Shown: piece by piece, positions 9,480 through 17,738 of the stretch | How positions within the stretch are numbered: position 1 is the stretch's first letter | How the letters are laid out: each line of letters begins with the position of its first letter | Assembly: GCA_017517665.1 (NCBI GenBank) | Contig: JAFWYP010000054.1 | Span: 1 to 64,000 of the forward strand | DNA length: 64,000 bases | Source of the DNA: Clostridia bacterium | GTDB lineage: Bacteria; Bacillota; Clostridia; Oscillospirales; Acutalibacteraceae | Reading direction: 5' to 3' | The notes under the pieces: model-generated | The model's input: only the letters and a program-made list of their open reading frames with translations | Told to the model about the DNA's origin: nothing | Databases searched by the model: none | Program-made: the position numbers and the translations under genes

Positions 9480-10640
9480 TTAAAGATAAATTCTGTTGTA
9501 TCTGGGAGCAAGCTCAATTGAGCCGTCGTTATGCAGAGTGGTTATTGTTACGCCTTCAACCCATTCACTTTCGGGTTTACCGGTTTTGTCGCCCATGTTG
9601 TAGACCGCATAACCGCCGGGAAGGCTGTAAACAAGGTGAACGCCTTTGTAAATTGCCGCCCAGTCATTTACATGGTCGTGACCTGCGAAAACAGCCTGAG
9701 TGCTGCCTGTTTCAAGAATTGTGTCAAACATTCCGCTGTTGAAGCTTGAACAGCCTACGCTTTCATATTGTTCCCCGTAAAGAATTTCGCATTCGCCCGT
9801 GGGAACGAATCTGCCGTTTCCGTCATCCTTGAATGCATGGCTGTATTCGCAAAGGGGAATATGCATATACATGAACGAATCCGCCGAGCCGTACTGCTTT
9901 TTGAGCTTTGCGGTTTCGTTTTTGTAGAAATCAATCTGCTCTTTTTTGAGGAAATCGTAGCCATTGAAATCTGCGGGAAGACCGTATTTTTCCTTATCTC
10001 TGTCAAGAATATCTCTGCCGGAGTCAAAGTGGAAAAGGGTTTTGAGGAGCTTTCCGCCTTCACCGAGAATGTTGACTGTGAAATTGCCGTAGCCGAACAT
10101 ATCGTCAGGTCCGAATTTGCAAAGGCAGTGTTCATAGTCGCAGAAGCTTTTGAAAAGAAGCCACTTATAGAAGCCTCTGTCCTCTCTTGTTTCATGATTT
10201 CCGAAAACAGCGGTCCAGTAAATCCCGATTTCCTCCATCATCTGTGCAAACTGAATTGCATCAATCTGCTGATATTTTGAGAGGATGTTGTCGCCCGTGA
10301 GAACAACAAGGTCGGGTTTTATATCCTTGAGATGCTGAACGAAATTTTTAACAGCCTTTGTGTTTATATCGTGGTCAACATCAAAATGGAAATCCGTTGT
10401 TGAAACGATAACAAAATCGTCGCTCTTGATATTTCCGTTTTCGTCAACCTTTGCGATTGTGGTTGAATAATCGTTTTCGGAAATGATTCTGACGTCGGTG
10501 GGAATTTTTTCGGGGTTTGCCCTTTTGCAGTAAAGCGATTTCGGGAGCTTGCCGCCGCTGATTTTATAGATTGTTTTTGCCGCCGCAAGGTGAATTCTGA
10601 CGGCGCTCTGTCTTACGAAACCCCATATGTTATAAAGCAT
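9480..10640 (-). CDS. Metallophosphoesterase, Dcr2/PPA-like
   Basis: A calcineurin-type phosphoesterase of 386 residues. Motifs in order are STTDFHFD, TGDNI, FGNHETR, HIPLCEY and AGHDHVND. The N-terminal 40 residues are basic and weakly hydrophobic without a clean signal peptide. The ATG at 10640 was chosen because AGGAGA lies 7 bases upstream; an ATG 27 bases earlier has no site. Its promoter is divergent from the alpha-galactosidase-like gene. It is the third phosphoesterase in this part of the window. Substrate unknown. Confidence 0.82.
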   Translation of the reverse strand: MLYNIWGFVRQSAVRIHLAAAKTIYKISGGKLPKSLYCKRANPEKIPTDVRIISENDYSTTIAKVDENGNIKSDDFVIVSTTDFHFDVDHDINTKAVKNFVQHLKDIKPDLVVLTGDNILSKYQQIDAIQFAQMMEEIGIYWTAVFGNHETREDRGFYKWLLFKSFCDYEHCLCKFGPDDMFGYGNFTVNILGEGGKLLKTLFHFDSGRDILDRDKEKYGLPADFNGYDFLKKEQIDFYKNETAKLKKQYGSADSFMYMHIPLCEYSHAFKDDGNGRFVPTGECEILYGEQYESVGCSSFNSGMFDTILETGSTQAVFAGHDHVNDWAAIYKGVHLVYSLPGGYAVYNMGDKTGKPESEWVEGVTITTLHNDGSIELAPRYNRIYL

Positions 10641-10669
10641 AAGTATTTCTCCTTTTATTTTATGCACAT

Positions 10670-10698
10670 ATTATAAATCTTTAAAATATGTTTGTCAA
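10670..10698 (-). promoter_or_regulatory. Promoter of the phosphoesterase-acyltransferase operon
   Basis: TTGACA, 17 bases, TATAAT on the minus strand: a perfect sigma-A consensus, 30 bases before the ATG. Confidence 0.88.
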
Positions 10699-10707
10699 TT
10701 TAAAGCA

Positions 10708-10736
10708 TTGAATTTAGAGTGAATTTATTTTATAAT
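10708..10736 (+). promoter_or_regulatory. Promoter of the alpha-galactosidase-like gene
   Basis: TTGAAT, 17 bases, TATAAT. It lies back to back with the minus-strand promoter: the two -35 boxes are 9 bases apart, so one regulator bound here could control both. Confidence 0.82.
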
Positions 10737-10766
10737 AGGGCAGAGATTTAGCGAAGGAGCTTTGTT

Positions 10767-13046
10767 ATGGAAAAAACGGCAAAAAATGCGGGCGCGGATA
10801 ATTTCACTCCGTCGATTCCGCAGTATTTTTCATGGATAAACAATACAAACGAGGGTGCAACCGAAAAGCAGACCCTCATTAATCTTGACTTTTTCAGATA
10901 TCTCAAGGATACTTTCGGCATGAACCTTCGCATTTATGCGTGGGATGCGGGAAACTATGACGGTGCAAGCGAAGGCTACGGCAATGTAAAAGGCGAAAAA
11001 TTCCTCTCGCAGTATCCCGAGGGATATAAGAATGTTGTTGAAAAGGCAAAGGAAATCGGTATCCGCTTCGGTCTGTGGGGAAGCCCCGACGGCTTCGGAG
11101 ATACCCCCGAAGAAGAAAAAGAACGCTTTGATTTCTTTGTTCATCTTTGCAAAGACTATGATTTTGCGCTTTTCAAGCTTGACGGCGTCTGCGGTCATCT
11201 GCGCCCCGAAAAAGCTGAAGTTTTTGCGGATATGCTCAAGGAATGCCGCAAATATTCGCACGATCTTGTTGTTCTCAATCACCGCCTTGAATTTTATGAA
11301 GCTGAAAAATATATAACAACCTATCTCTGGAACGGTGACGAAACCTATGTCGATATCCTTTCGTGCAACAAACAGACCGCCATGCACCACAGAGGATTTA
11401 TGTTCACGAGAGGTCACACAGACAATCTCGAACGCCTTGCGGAAGACCACGGCGTTTGTATTTCATCGAATATTGACTATTTTGAGGACGAGCTGATTTA
11501 TCAGGCATTCAACCGTTCGCTCATTCTTGCGCCCGAAATATACGGAAATCCGTGGCTCATGCGTGATGACGAACTCCCGAAGCTTGCGAGAATCTATAAT
11601 CTTCATGCAAGAAATGCAAGAATCCTTGTCAACGGCAAGCTTCTGCCCGAAGAATACGGCGACAACGCCTGCTCGAGAGGCAGTGACACAAAGCGTTTCA
11701 TCGCTTCGGGCAATAATTCATGGGAACCAAAAACGGTTAAAATCAATATCGGCGAAGAGATAGGATTATCAACGGATTTGCCCGTTGCCGTCAATATCCA
11801 CCATCCCTATGAAAAGCATCTCGGGGTTTTCAAAGTCGGTGATACAGTTGAGATTGAACTTATGCCGTTCCGTGCTTCGCTCATCGAGGTTGCGGTTGAA
11901 TCCGAAGCCGAACCCATGCTCAAAAACTGTGAATATGAAATAATAAAAGAGGAAAAAGACGGCACTCCCGTTGAGGTGAAAATTCTCAAAGACGAAAACA
12001 CCGATATAAAAGAAAAAGCGCCGATTTATCTCGGCACTCTTGAAAACGTCGAAAGAAATCCCGCAAACGGCGAGCTTCTTTATGAATCGGCTATGTATGC
12101 GATAACCAACGATTCTCTCGAAAGCAGAAGCCTGCGCCGTTCGGGCGAAACAGAAATTCCCGAGGTGAAAGCGGCAAGAGATGCGTTCTTCGGTCAGAAA
12201 ACCTATAAACTCCGCGGCTGTGAAGCGAGGAATATGTTTGACGGCAGACCCGACACGTTTTTTGATGCGCAGAGCAAGACCTATCTTGATGAAAACCTGC
12301 GTATCAACGGCGGCTGTCTGCGAGTTGATTTCGGTGAAGAATATGACTGCGACAGCGTGGAAATCGAGTTCTTCTCTGCGGATTATCAGACCCGTGAGGT
12401 TGAAATCCAGAAGCTTCCGCTTTATGCGGAATATTCATCCGACCTTGAAAAATGGAATACCTCCGAGCTTGTTAAAACAAGCATTTCTGATGATGATTTC
12501 ACCTCAGAAATCGTCAGATTCACCGTTCACACAACCTATGATTTGCACGGCAAAAAGATGGTTGCAAATTACGGTATAAACAGTAAAATCCGTTATCTTC
12601 GCATTGACAATCCCGTTGACAGAATCTATGCCGTAAGGCTCATAAAAGACGGCAAAACCGTTGATATCAAAGAACCTTTTGCCAATAACATGCAAGCTCA
12701 TTATCGTCATAAAAGGGTACAGCTTGAAAAGTTTGCCGAGGTTGTTCTGCCCGAATACAGAAAGGGTTCAAAGCTTGCCGTTGCCGTTGAGGGCGAGCAC
12801 GGCGAGGAGTGTGTTTACTGCGTTGCCGAAATCAACGGAAAGCTCTGCGGTTTCCCCGAAAGAGCGCCCGATTACAAGGCAAATCAATGGGAACACAGCG
12901 TCTGCGGCACGAGTGCAAACAACACATTTTTCCTCAAGCTTCCCGAGGGTCTTGAGGGCGAGAAAATAAAAATTCACGCCGTTTTCTCAAACCGCTGGAA
13001 GGGCGAAAAAACGACGTGTATTGTGTATTTATGTGACAAACATTAA
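10767..13046 (+). CDS. Alpha-galactosidase-like glycoside hydrolase with discoidin-like domain
   Basis: A predicted cytoplasmic glycosidase of 759 residues. The first 300 or so form a clan GH-D-like barrel (GH27/GH36): RIYAWDAGNYDG, IRFGLWGSPDGF and FALFKLDGVCG, whose Asp (about D139) sits where these families carry the nucleophile. A beta-rich region follows, and residues of roughly 460-600 look like an F5/8 type C (discoidin) carbohydrate-binding module (NMFDGRPDTFFDA). No signal peptide. RBS GAAGGAG. The family is inferred from the barrel motifs; exact substrate and GH family are uncertain. Its stop overlaps the convergent shikimate kinase stop. Confidence 0.65.
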   Translation: MEKTAKNAGADNFTPSIPQYFSWINNTNEGATEKQTLINLDFFRYLKDTFGMNLRIYAWDAGNYDGASEGYGNVKGEKFLSQYPEGYKNVVEKAKEIGIRFGLWGSPDGFGDTPEEEKERFDFFVHLCKDYDFALFKLDGVCGHLRPEKAEVFADMLKECRKYSHDLVVLNHRLEFYEAEKYITTYLWNGDETYVDILSCNKQTAMHHRGFMFTRGHTDNLERLAEDHGVCISSNIDYFEDELIYQAFNRSLILAPEIYGNPWLMRDDELPKLARIYNLHARNARILVNGKLLPEEYGDNACSRGSDTKRFIASGNNSWEPKTVKINIGEEIGLSTDLPVAVNIHHPYEKHLGVFKVGDTVEIELMPFRASLIEVAVESEAEPMLKNCEYEIIKEEKDGTPVEVKILKDENTDIKEKAPIYLGTLENVERNPANGELLYESAMYAITNDSLESRSLRRSGETEIPEVKAARDAFFGQKTYKLRGCEARNMFDGRPDTFFDAQSKTYLDENLRINGGCLRVDFGEEYDCDSVEIEFFSADYQTREVEIQKLPLYAEYSSDLEKWNTSELVKTSISDDDFTSEIVRFTVHTTYDLHGKKMVANYGINSKIRYLRIDNPVDRIYAVRLIKDGKTVDIKEPFANNMQAHYRHKRVQLEKFAEVVLPEYRKGSKLAVAVEGEHGEECVYCVAEINGKLCGFPERAPDYKANQWEHSVCGTSANNTFFLKLPEGLEGEKIKIHAVFSNRWKGEKTTCIVYLCDKH

Positions 13047-13534
13047 AGCATTTGCGCAATTGCATCAACGCATTGCTCGGGTGTGCTGTCAGAGCAGTCG
13101 ACCGTGATATCCGCGTATTTTTCATAGAGCGGCGCACGCTCTGCGTAAAGTTCTGCGATTGTTGTGCCCTCTTTCATTGCAATGCCGCGGGTGTGGATGT
13201 TGCAGATTCGTTTTTCAAGCTCATCCGCGCTGACCTTAAGATAAACGATAATGCCGTTTTCTTTGAGGTTTTTCATGGCATTTTCGCCGTAAACGGCGCT
13301 GCCTCCCGTAGCAATAACACAATTTTCAAATTTCTGTGCACTGATGATTTCATCTTCAATTCGGATGAATTCGTCGGTGCCTTTTTCTTTTATGATTTCA
13401 CAGAGCGCCGTGCCCTCTTTTTTCTGAATAATCAAATCCGTGTCGCAGAAATCCATGAGCATGGTTTTTGCAAGAAGAACGCCTATTGTGCTTTTGCCCG
13501 CGCCGGGCATACCGATTAAAACGATGTTTTTCAT
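13043..13534 (-). CDS. aroK: Shikimate kinase
   Basis: Phosphorylates shikimate to shikimate 3-phosphate in the chorismate pathway, using ATP, in the cytoplasm. At 163 residues it has the normal length. GMPGAGKST is the Walker A loop near residue 8, CDTD binds metal and shikimate, and ATGGSAVY is the shikimate-binding glycine motif. ATG at 13534 was chosen over an in-frame TTG two codons earlier because AAGGAAG then has a proper 6-base spacing. The DUF4830 gene ends 2 bases upstream, so they are co-transcribed. Confidence 0.93.
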   Translation of the reverse strand: MKNIVLIGMPGAGKSTIGVLLAKTMLMDFCDTDLIIQKKEGTALCEIIKEKGTDEFIRIEDEIISAQKFENCVIATGGSAVYGENAMKNLKENGIIVYLKVSADELEKRICNIHTRGIAMKEGTTIAELYAERAPLYEKYADITVDCSDSTPEQCVDAIAQML

Positions 13535-13536
13535 TT

Positions 13537-14094
13537 TCAACTTCCTTTTGTTGTTTCTTCAGCTGTTGTTTCAACTATAACCGCGCTCTGCGGAGGGGCG
13601 GTTGTTGCAGGGGGTTCATTAACAGGGAAATCAAAGCCTCGGATAAAGCCGCCGAGCTCGAGAGAGCATATGTCACCGCCGATAACTCTGCCGTCAAAAA
13701 TCAGCAGGTTTGCCTGAACGGATTTTGTGTTTTCAAGTCCCGGATAATTCAGCACGGCATATGTCCAGCGTTTTGCACGCATACCCTTGAAAGGTTCAAG
13801 GTCAAGACCCTGCGCCTTATTCATTGCGGCATATTCGGTGTAGCCGTCGTCAAAATTTTCGGGAATTATAACCTCGCTGACCTCAACGGGATCTTCGGAA
13901 ATCTTCCAGCCGAACTGAGAAAGAAAAGCTCTTCTTTCCGCCGCGGTTTCCGCTTTGTAATTAATCACGGAATCATTTGCGGCAGGCTGTTTCCCTTTGC
14001 CGATAACCATGAAAAGCGCCGCGGCAAGCGCAATTATCGCAATAACAAGAGCCGCAATTTTTGTTTTTGATGTTTTAACAGAAAATACAAACAT
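13537..14094 (-). CDS. DUF4830-type membrane-anchored protein
   Basis: A 185-residue protein with one N-terminal transmembrane helix (about residues 12-31), then an extracytoplasmic domain resembling DUF4830: RRAFLSQFGWKISEDPVEV, IIPENFDDGYTEYAAMNKAQ and MRAKRWTYAVLNYPG. The tail is Pro/Thr-rich and ends in TTAEETTKGS. The family has no known function. RBS GGCGGTGAG. It precedes aroK by 2 bases and follows the phosphodiesterase gene by 48. Confidence 0.7.
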   Translation of the reverse strand: MFVFSVKTSKTKIAALVIAIIALAAALFMVIGKGKQPAANDSVINYKAETAAERRAFLSQFGWKISEDPVEVSEVIIPENFDDGYTEYAAMNKAQGLDLEPFKGMRAKRWTYAVLNYPGLENTKSVQANLLIFDGRVIGGDICSLELGGFIRGFDFPVNEPPATTAPPQSAVIVETTAEETTKGS

Positions 14095-14142
14095 TTTATC
14101 TCACCGCCTGAACCATATATATGAGGCGGCAGGGGATAATAT

Positions 14143-14601
14143 TCATATTTTCATCGGCAGAAGCATGATTCCCTGCCCGGTGATGTCGATTGCGCCGTAT
14201 TCGCCCTTTGCAATGCTTCCGGGATTCATGATGTAAAGTCCGTCGTCATAAGCGGTAACACTTTCGTGGGTGTGACCGTATAATGCAATAGCCGCACCTG
14301 TTGACTTTGCTTTTTCAACAAAATGGGAAATGCCGTGCTTGACATATTCGTTATGTCCGTGAGAACAGAAAATCTTAACTCCCGAAACCGACACAAGCTC
14401 ATTATAAGATAAAAGCGAATAAATATCGCAGTTTCCGCAGACCTGAACAACCTTTCTGCTTCCGATTTCCTCTTTGAGAAGGTCGATATCCCTTTCACCG
14501 TCGCCGAGATGAATAATCATATCCGCTTCGGTGTGCATGGAAATTGCCTCGCGCATGCGGTAGGTTGAACCGTGCGAATCCGAAAAAACAAGAATTCTCA
14601 A
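14143..14601 (-). CDS. YfcE/MJ0936-family phosphodiesterase
   Basis: A small cytoplasmic calcineurin-like phosphodiesterase of 152 residues. FSDSHGS, HLGDGERD, CGNCD, CSHGHNEY and YGHTHES supply the full set of metal ligands, and NPGSI is the typical family end. YfcE-type enzymes hydrolyse phosphodiester bonds in vitro; the natural substrate is unknown. It starts with TTG, preceded by CGGAGA with an 8-base spacing. It heads the minus-strand run to aroK and is divergent from the small-protein cassette. Confidence 0.9.
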   Translation of the reverse strand: MRILVFSDSHGSTYRMREAISMHTEADMIIHLGDGERDIDLLKEEIGSRKVVQVCGNCDIYSLLSYNELVSVSGVKIFCSHGHNEYVKHGISHFVEKAKSTGAAIALYGHTHESVTAYDDGLYIMNPGSIAKGEYGAIDITGQGIMLLPMKI

Positions 14602-14661
14602 GTTATCATCTCCGTTCTACACATTGATTTCATAACATAATAATTATATTGGATAAAGGCG

Positions 14662-14886
14662 GTGATTGCAACGGGTAACAAAAATTTTTCTCCCGAGGAG
14701 CTTCTGCGTCTTGCAAAATCGGCAGCCGGCAACAGACCCGAGGATATGCTTTCGGCGATGCAGGATAAGCTTCCCGAAAACGGCGTTAATGAAATCAAAC
14801 GCATTCTCGGCGATAAAAAAGCTCTTGAAGAGCTTCTGAAAAGCGAGCAGGCGCAGAAAATTATGAAGCAGTTCGGTAAAAAGTAA
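14662..14886 (+). CDS. Small helical protein, first of a small-protein cassette
   Basis: 74 residues, not recognised by name. It is amphipathic and helical: ELLRLAKSAAGNRPEDMLSA and KKALEELLKSEQAQKIMKQF. No membrane segment or signal. The start is unclear. GTG at 14662 is annotated, but the best Shine-Dalgarno-like run, AAAGGCGGTG, overlaps it and is better spaced (6 bases) for an ACG at 14671. The next gene starts 1 base after its stop, so the two are translationally linked. Confidence 0.6.
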   Translation: MIATGNKNFSPEELLRLAKSAAGNRPEDMLSAMQDKLPENGVNEIKRILGDKKALEELLKSEQAQKIMKQFGKK

Positions 14887-14887
14887 T

Positions 14888-15259
14888 ATGGATATAAATA
14901 TGGAAAACATAAACGAAATCCTTTCCTCTCTCTCCGATGAGGATATGGAAAATCTGCGTGCGGCGGCTGAAAATCTCTTTTCCTCCGAAGAAAAAACGGA
15001 GAAAAAAGAGAGCTTCGGCTTTGGCGGTATGCCCGATTTATCGAACATACTCGGCAATGCACGCCTTATGTCAAGTATCGGTGCGATAATGAGCGCCATG
15101 AATAAAACCGACAGCCGTACAAGGCTGATTGAAGCGCTCAAACCTCTTTTATCCGAAAACAGGCGGCGGAAAGCCGATGAAGCCATGCAGATGATGAAGC
15201 TTTTTGAACTTCTGCCTATGCTCACAAATCTTATGGGCGGTGATAATTATAAACCTTGA
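14888..15259 (+). CDS. Acidic small protein, second of the cassette
   Basis: 123 residues. The N-terminus is acidic and helical (ILSSLSDEDMENLRAAAENL), the middle is Gly/Met-rich (FGFGGMPDLSNILGNARLMS), and the C-terminal half is a conserved-looking helix pair (LIEALKPLLSENRRRKADEA, then MMKLFELLPMLTNLMGG). Proteins of this look are widespread hypothetical proteins in Clostridia; function unknown. It starts 1 base after the previous stop and its end overlaps the next small frame by 20 bases. Confidence 0.65.
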   Translation: MDINMENINEILSSLSDEDMENLRAAAENLFSSEEKTEKKESFGFGGMPDLSNILGNARLMSSIGAIMSAMNKTDSRTRLIEALKPLLSENRRRKADEAMQMMKLFELLPMLTNLMGGDNYKP

Positions 15260-15356
15260 TTCCGACAGCAATCTCATTCTGCCCATAACAATTCTGCTCC
15301 TTGCGGAAAAGGCGGATTTTTCGCTGATATTTGCGATGATTTATATTCTCTCTTGA
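15240..15356 (+). CDS. 38-residue hydrophobic mini-protein, third of the cassette
   Basis: A GTG-initiated frame of 38 residues. GTG at 15240 lies inside the end of the preceding gene and is preceded by ATGGGCG. The product is two short hydrophobic helices around a charged turn: NLILPITILLLAEKADFSLI followed by FAMIYILS. The pattern 'hydrophobic - EKAD - hydrophobic' resembles very small clostridial membrane proteins seen beside such genes. The stop lies within the promoter of the next gene. Coding status is inferred from position, overlap and pattern. Confidence 0.45.
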   Translation: MIIINLDSDSNLILPITILLLAEKADFSLIFAMIYILS

Positions 15357-15381
15357 AAAAAGAATAAAAATATTGTAAAAT
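15353..15381 (+). promoter_or_regulatory. Promoter of the TSCPD gene
   Basis: TTGAAA, 17 bases, TAAAAT, 21 bases before the ATG at 15403. Confidence 0.65.
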
Positions 15382-15402
15382 GAGCGAAAAGGAGTGATAA
15401 AC

Positions 15403-15654
15403 ATGGTTTATAAATATAAAACAAGAGGCACCTGTGCAAGAACGATTGAATTTGAGCTTGACGGCGAAACCGTTAAAAATGTCCGTTTTGAGGGCGGCTG
15501 CAACGGCAATCTCAAGGGAATCGGCTCAATTGTTGAAGGCATGAACGCAAAGGATGTTATTGCAAAGCTTGAAGGCATACGCTGCGGTTTCAAAACAACA
15601 TCATGCCCCGACCAGCTTGCAAAGGCACTCAGGGAGGCAGTTGAAAATGGATAA
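15403..15654 (+). CDS. TSCPD-domain protein (TIGR03905 type)
   Basis: 83 residues. It carries the family signature almost intact: GTCARTIEFEL, GGCNGNLKGIGSIVEG and CGFKTTSCPDQLAKAL. Four cysteines suggest metal binding. The TSCPD domain is also found at the end of some class II ribonucleotide reductases; the stand-alone form has no assigned role. ATG with AAAGGAG 8 bases upstream was chosen over an in-frame GTG inside the site. It overlaps the next gene by 8 bases. Confidence 0.9.
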   Translation: MVYKYKTRGTCARTIEFELDGETVKNVRFEGGCNGNLKGIGSIVEGMNAKDVIAKLEGIRCGFKTTSCPDQLAKALREAVENG

Positions 15655-16081
15655 TAAGAAAAATATAAGACTCACGTTCTATGTTGTGTGCGGACTTCTT
15701 CTGGGCGCACCTTACATATGGAGAATAATCAAGATAATTCCCGAAATCCTTGCAGAGCTTGAAAATGCGGCGGAAATTCTTGCGGCGGCAGGCTATGCAA
15801 TTCTCGTTATCGCATCGGTTGCAATTGCGTATAAACTCGGCGAAGCACTGTGGATAAAGATTGTGAACATCTATTCCATGATAGGTCTTGCGGTGAGTGT
15901 TATCACGATGATGACAAGGGCAATCGGAATTTCCGAGATGTTTGAGGTTGTTTTCGAGCTTATCTGCGCGCCGTTTTACGGAATAGAATCTCCGCTTGCG
16001 GTTACAATTCTCATGCTGATTATTTCCATAACGGCATATATGTTCCTTAACAGAACACCTGCAAAACAGAATAACAATTAA
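15647..16081 (+). CDS. Small integral membrane protein of unknown function
   Basis: 144 residues with about four hydrophobic segments: TFYVVCGLLLGAPYIW, IAYAG-like ILAAAGYAILVIASVAIAY, IYSMIGLAVSVITMMTRAI and LAVTILMLIISITAYMFL. No recognised motif. The ATG overlaps the TSCPD gene end by 8 bases, with AGGGAGG upstream, indicating coupled translation. No function is proposed. Confidence 0.75.
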   Translation: MDNKKNIRLTFYVVCGLLLGAPYIWRIIKIIPEILAELENAAEILAAAGYAILVIASVAIAYKLGEALWIKIVNIYSMIGLAVSVITMMTRAIGISEMFEVVFELICAPFYGIESPLAVTILMLIISITAYMFLNRTPAKQNNN

Positions 16082-16086
16082 TTTTA

Positions 16087-16128
16087 AAGGACTTTTTTGT
16101 TTCGGTGAAAAAGTCCTTGTTTATTTTA
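16087..16128 (+). terminator. Terminator after the TSCPD operon
   Basis: Arms AAGGACTTTTT and AAAAAGTCCTT (one strand each side of GTTTCGGTG) are followed by GTTTATTTTAT. Confidence 0.75.
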
Positions 16129-16138
16129 TGAAAAGGTG

Positions 16139-16166
16139 TTGATATTTCAGAAAAAAATGTTAAAAT
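16139..16166 (+). promoter_or_regulatory. Promoter of the GNAT gene
   Basis: TTGATA, 16 bases, TAAAAT, 37 bases before the ATG. Confidence 0.6.
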
Positions 16167-16203
16167 CTTTATGATGATTGATGACTAAAATCGGAGGTGC
16201 GAT

Positions 16204-16779
16204 ATGAGTCAGTTGATAATGTTTAAAAAAGTAGTTCCTGCCGAGTATCCCGAAGAATATGCCGGCTTCAGCTTCCGCCGTTTTAACGGAAGCGATGAAG
16301 ATAAGCAGGCATGGGTTGATATCTGTAAGGGTTCGATTATCGGTGAAAACAACGATATCACCGCTTATGACAGATGCATGACCAACGAGGTCGGCTATGA
16401 TAAAAACTACGTTTTCTTCGTTGAAAAAGACGGGAAACCCATTGCGACAACTTCGGTTCTTCTCTGGGAAAACAAGGTTGCAAGAGTGCATATGGTTGCG
16501 GCAAATCCTCTTTACAGAGGTCAGGGCGTGGGCAAGTATCTTGCCGATATCGCGAATGCGGCGGCTTACGAAAGCGGATGCGAAACAGCAACTCTTTCAA
16601 CCGATATTTTCAGAGTTCCTGCTGTAAAAAGCTATCTCAAAGGCGGCTTCAGACCCGTTATTACCGATGACGAAGCCGAAGCACGCTGGGTAAAATGGCT
16701 CACCGAAAACAACTATGCGGATATCCCTGCGGTTGACAAAGATTATAATTTCTCAAAGGTTCTCTGCGAAAACAAGTAG
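16204..16779 (+). CDS. GNAT-family N-acetyltransferase
   Basis: 191 residues with a GNAT fold. VHMVAANPLYRGQGVGKYLA is the acetyl-CoA pyrophosphate loop (R/Q-x-x-G-x-G/A) near residue 100. The N-terminal 60 residues are an atypical extension (EEYAGFSFRRFNGSDEDKQA), and TATLSTDIFRVPAVKSYLKG is the usual C-terminal helix-strand. The substrate is unknown. RBS CGGAGGTG. It is a single gene with its own promoter and terminator. Confidence 0.87.
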   Translation: MSQLIMFKKVVPAEYPEEYAGFSFRRFNGSDEDKQAWVDICKGSIIGENNDITAYDRCMTNEVGYDKNYVFFVEKDGKPIATTSVLLWENKVARVHMVAANPLYRGQGVGKYLADIANAAAYESGCETATLSTDIFRVPAVKSYLKGGFRPVITDDEAEARWVKWLTENNYADIPAVDKDYNFSKVLCENK

Positions 16780-16840
16780 GTTAAAAAGGTTATATCGCCT
16801 TTTGCCTATGAAAACGGCAATATTACATGTCCGAAAGGTT

Positions 16841-16869
16841 TCGGCTCACCGTGTGTGAGCCGATTTTTT
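16841..16869 (+). terminator. Terminator of the GNAT gene
   Basis: Arms CGGCTCAC and GTGAGCCG are followed by ATTTTTTG, about 65 bases after the stop. Confidence 0.85.
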
Positions 16870-17027
16870 GTTGTTTATTTACAATTCCTTAATTTTAAGT
16901 CAAAAAAATCGTAAAATAGGTCTTTTATTTTATAATAAATAGTGTTATAATGTAACCTATTATGGTATGTCCAAAATTCTTTTGCGGCATATCTTCGGAA
17001 AATTCAAAAAATATGGGAGGAAAAAAG

Positions 17028-17738
17028 ATGTCCGAAATTATTTCTGTAAATAATCTCAGCAAGTCTTACGGCAGCCATCAGGTGCTGAAGAATATCTCGT
17101 TCAGCTTTGAAGGCGGTCAGATTATCGGTTTGCTCGGTCCCAACGGAAGCGGTAAAACCTCGCTTCTCAAAATTCTCACAGGTCTTATCCACGATTACTC
17201 GGGTGAAGTGCTTATCGAAGGCGATGCACCCGGCGTTGTAACAAAAGCAAAGGTTGCATATCTTCCCGAAAAGACCTATCTTGCAGACTGGATGCGTTGC
17301 AAGGATGCCATTGAATTCATGGCGGATTTCTATAAAGATTTCAATAAAGAAAAGGCATATAAGATGCTCGATGTTTTCCAGCTTCCCCCGAAGCAGAAAA
17401 TCAAAACGATGTCAAAGGGTATGCAGGAAAAGCTCCAGCTTCTTCTCGTTATGTGCAGAAATGCAAAGCTCTATGTGCTCGATGAGCCTCTCGGCGGCGT
17501 TGACCCTGCAGCAAGAGCTTTCATTCTTGATACTATCATGAAAAACCATCCCGAAGGCTCAACAATTCTTATTTCAACTCACCTTATTTATGATGTTGAA
17601 AAGATTTTCAATTCCGTGCTCATGATTGGCAGGGGACAGGTGCTTGTAAAGGCAAAGGTTGAGGATATCACCGCTTCGGGCAGAACAATTGAGGATTTAT
17701 TCAAGGAGGTGTTCGCTAATGCTTGGCAAGTTGATTAA
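17028..17738 (+). CDS. ABC transporter ATP-binding protein
   Basis: 236 residues. Walker A is LLGPNGSGKTSLLK (about residue 38), the Q-loop region is VAYLPEKTYL, and the signature is degenerate (MSKGMQEKLQLLL instead of LSGGQ). Walker B is LYVLDEPLGGVDP, and the switch His is in ISTHLIYD. Such SKGMxxKL signatures are common in bacitracin/antibiotic-efflux type (CcmA/YtrB-like) exporters. ATG was chosen for GGGAGGAAAA upstream. Its last 20 bases overlap the membrane subunit gene, so the two form one exporter. Confidence 0.93.
   Translation: MSEIISVNNLSKSYGSHQVLKNISFSFEGGQIIGLLGPNGSGKTSLLKILTGLIHDYSGEVLIEGDAPGVVTKAKVAYLPEKTYLADWMRCKDAIEFMADFYKDFNKEKAYKMLDVFQLPPKQKIKTMSKGMQEKLQLLLVMCRNAKLYVLDEPLGGVDPAARAFILDTIMKNHPEGSTILISTHLIYDVEKIFNSVLMIGRGQVLVKAKVEDITASGRTIEDLFKEVFANAWQVD

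Noticed and set aside
16780-16850. A coding-looking stretch directly after the GNAT stop (KKVISPFAYENGNITCPKGF)
   Set aside because: It has no start or ribosome binding site and runs into the terminator hairpin. It may be a read-through artefact or a remnant of a longer gene, but cannot be supported.
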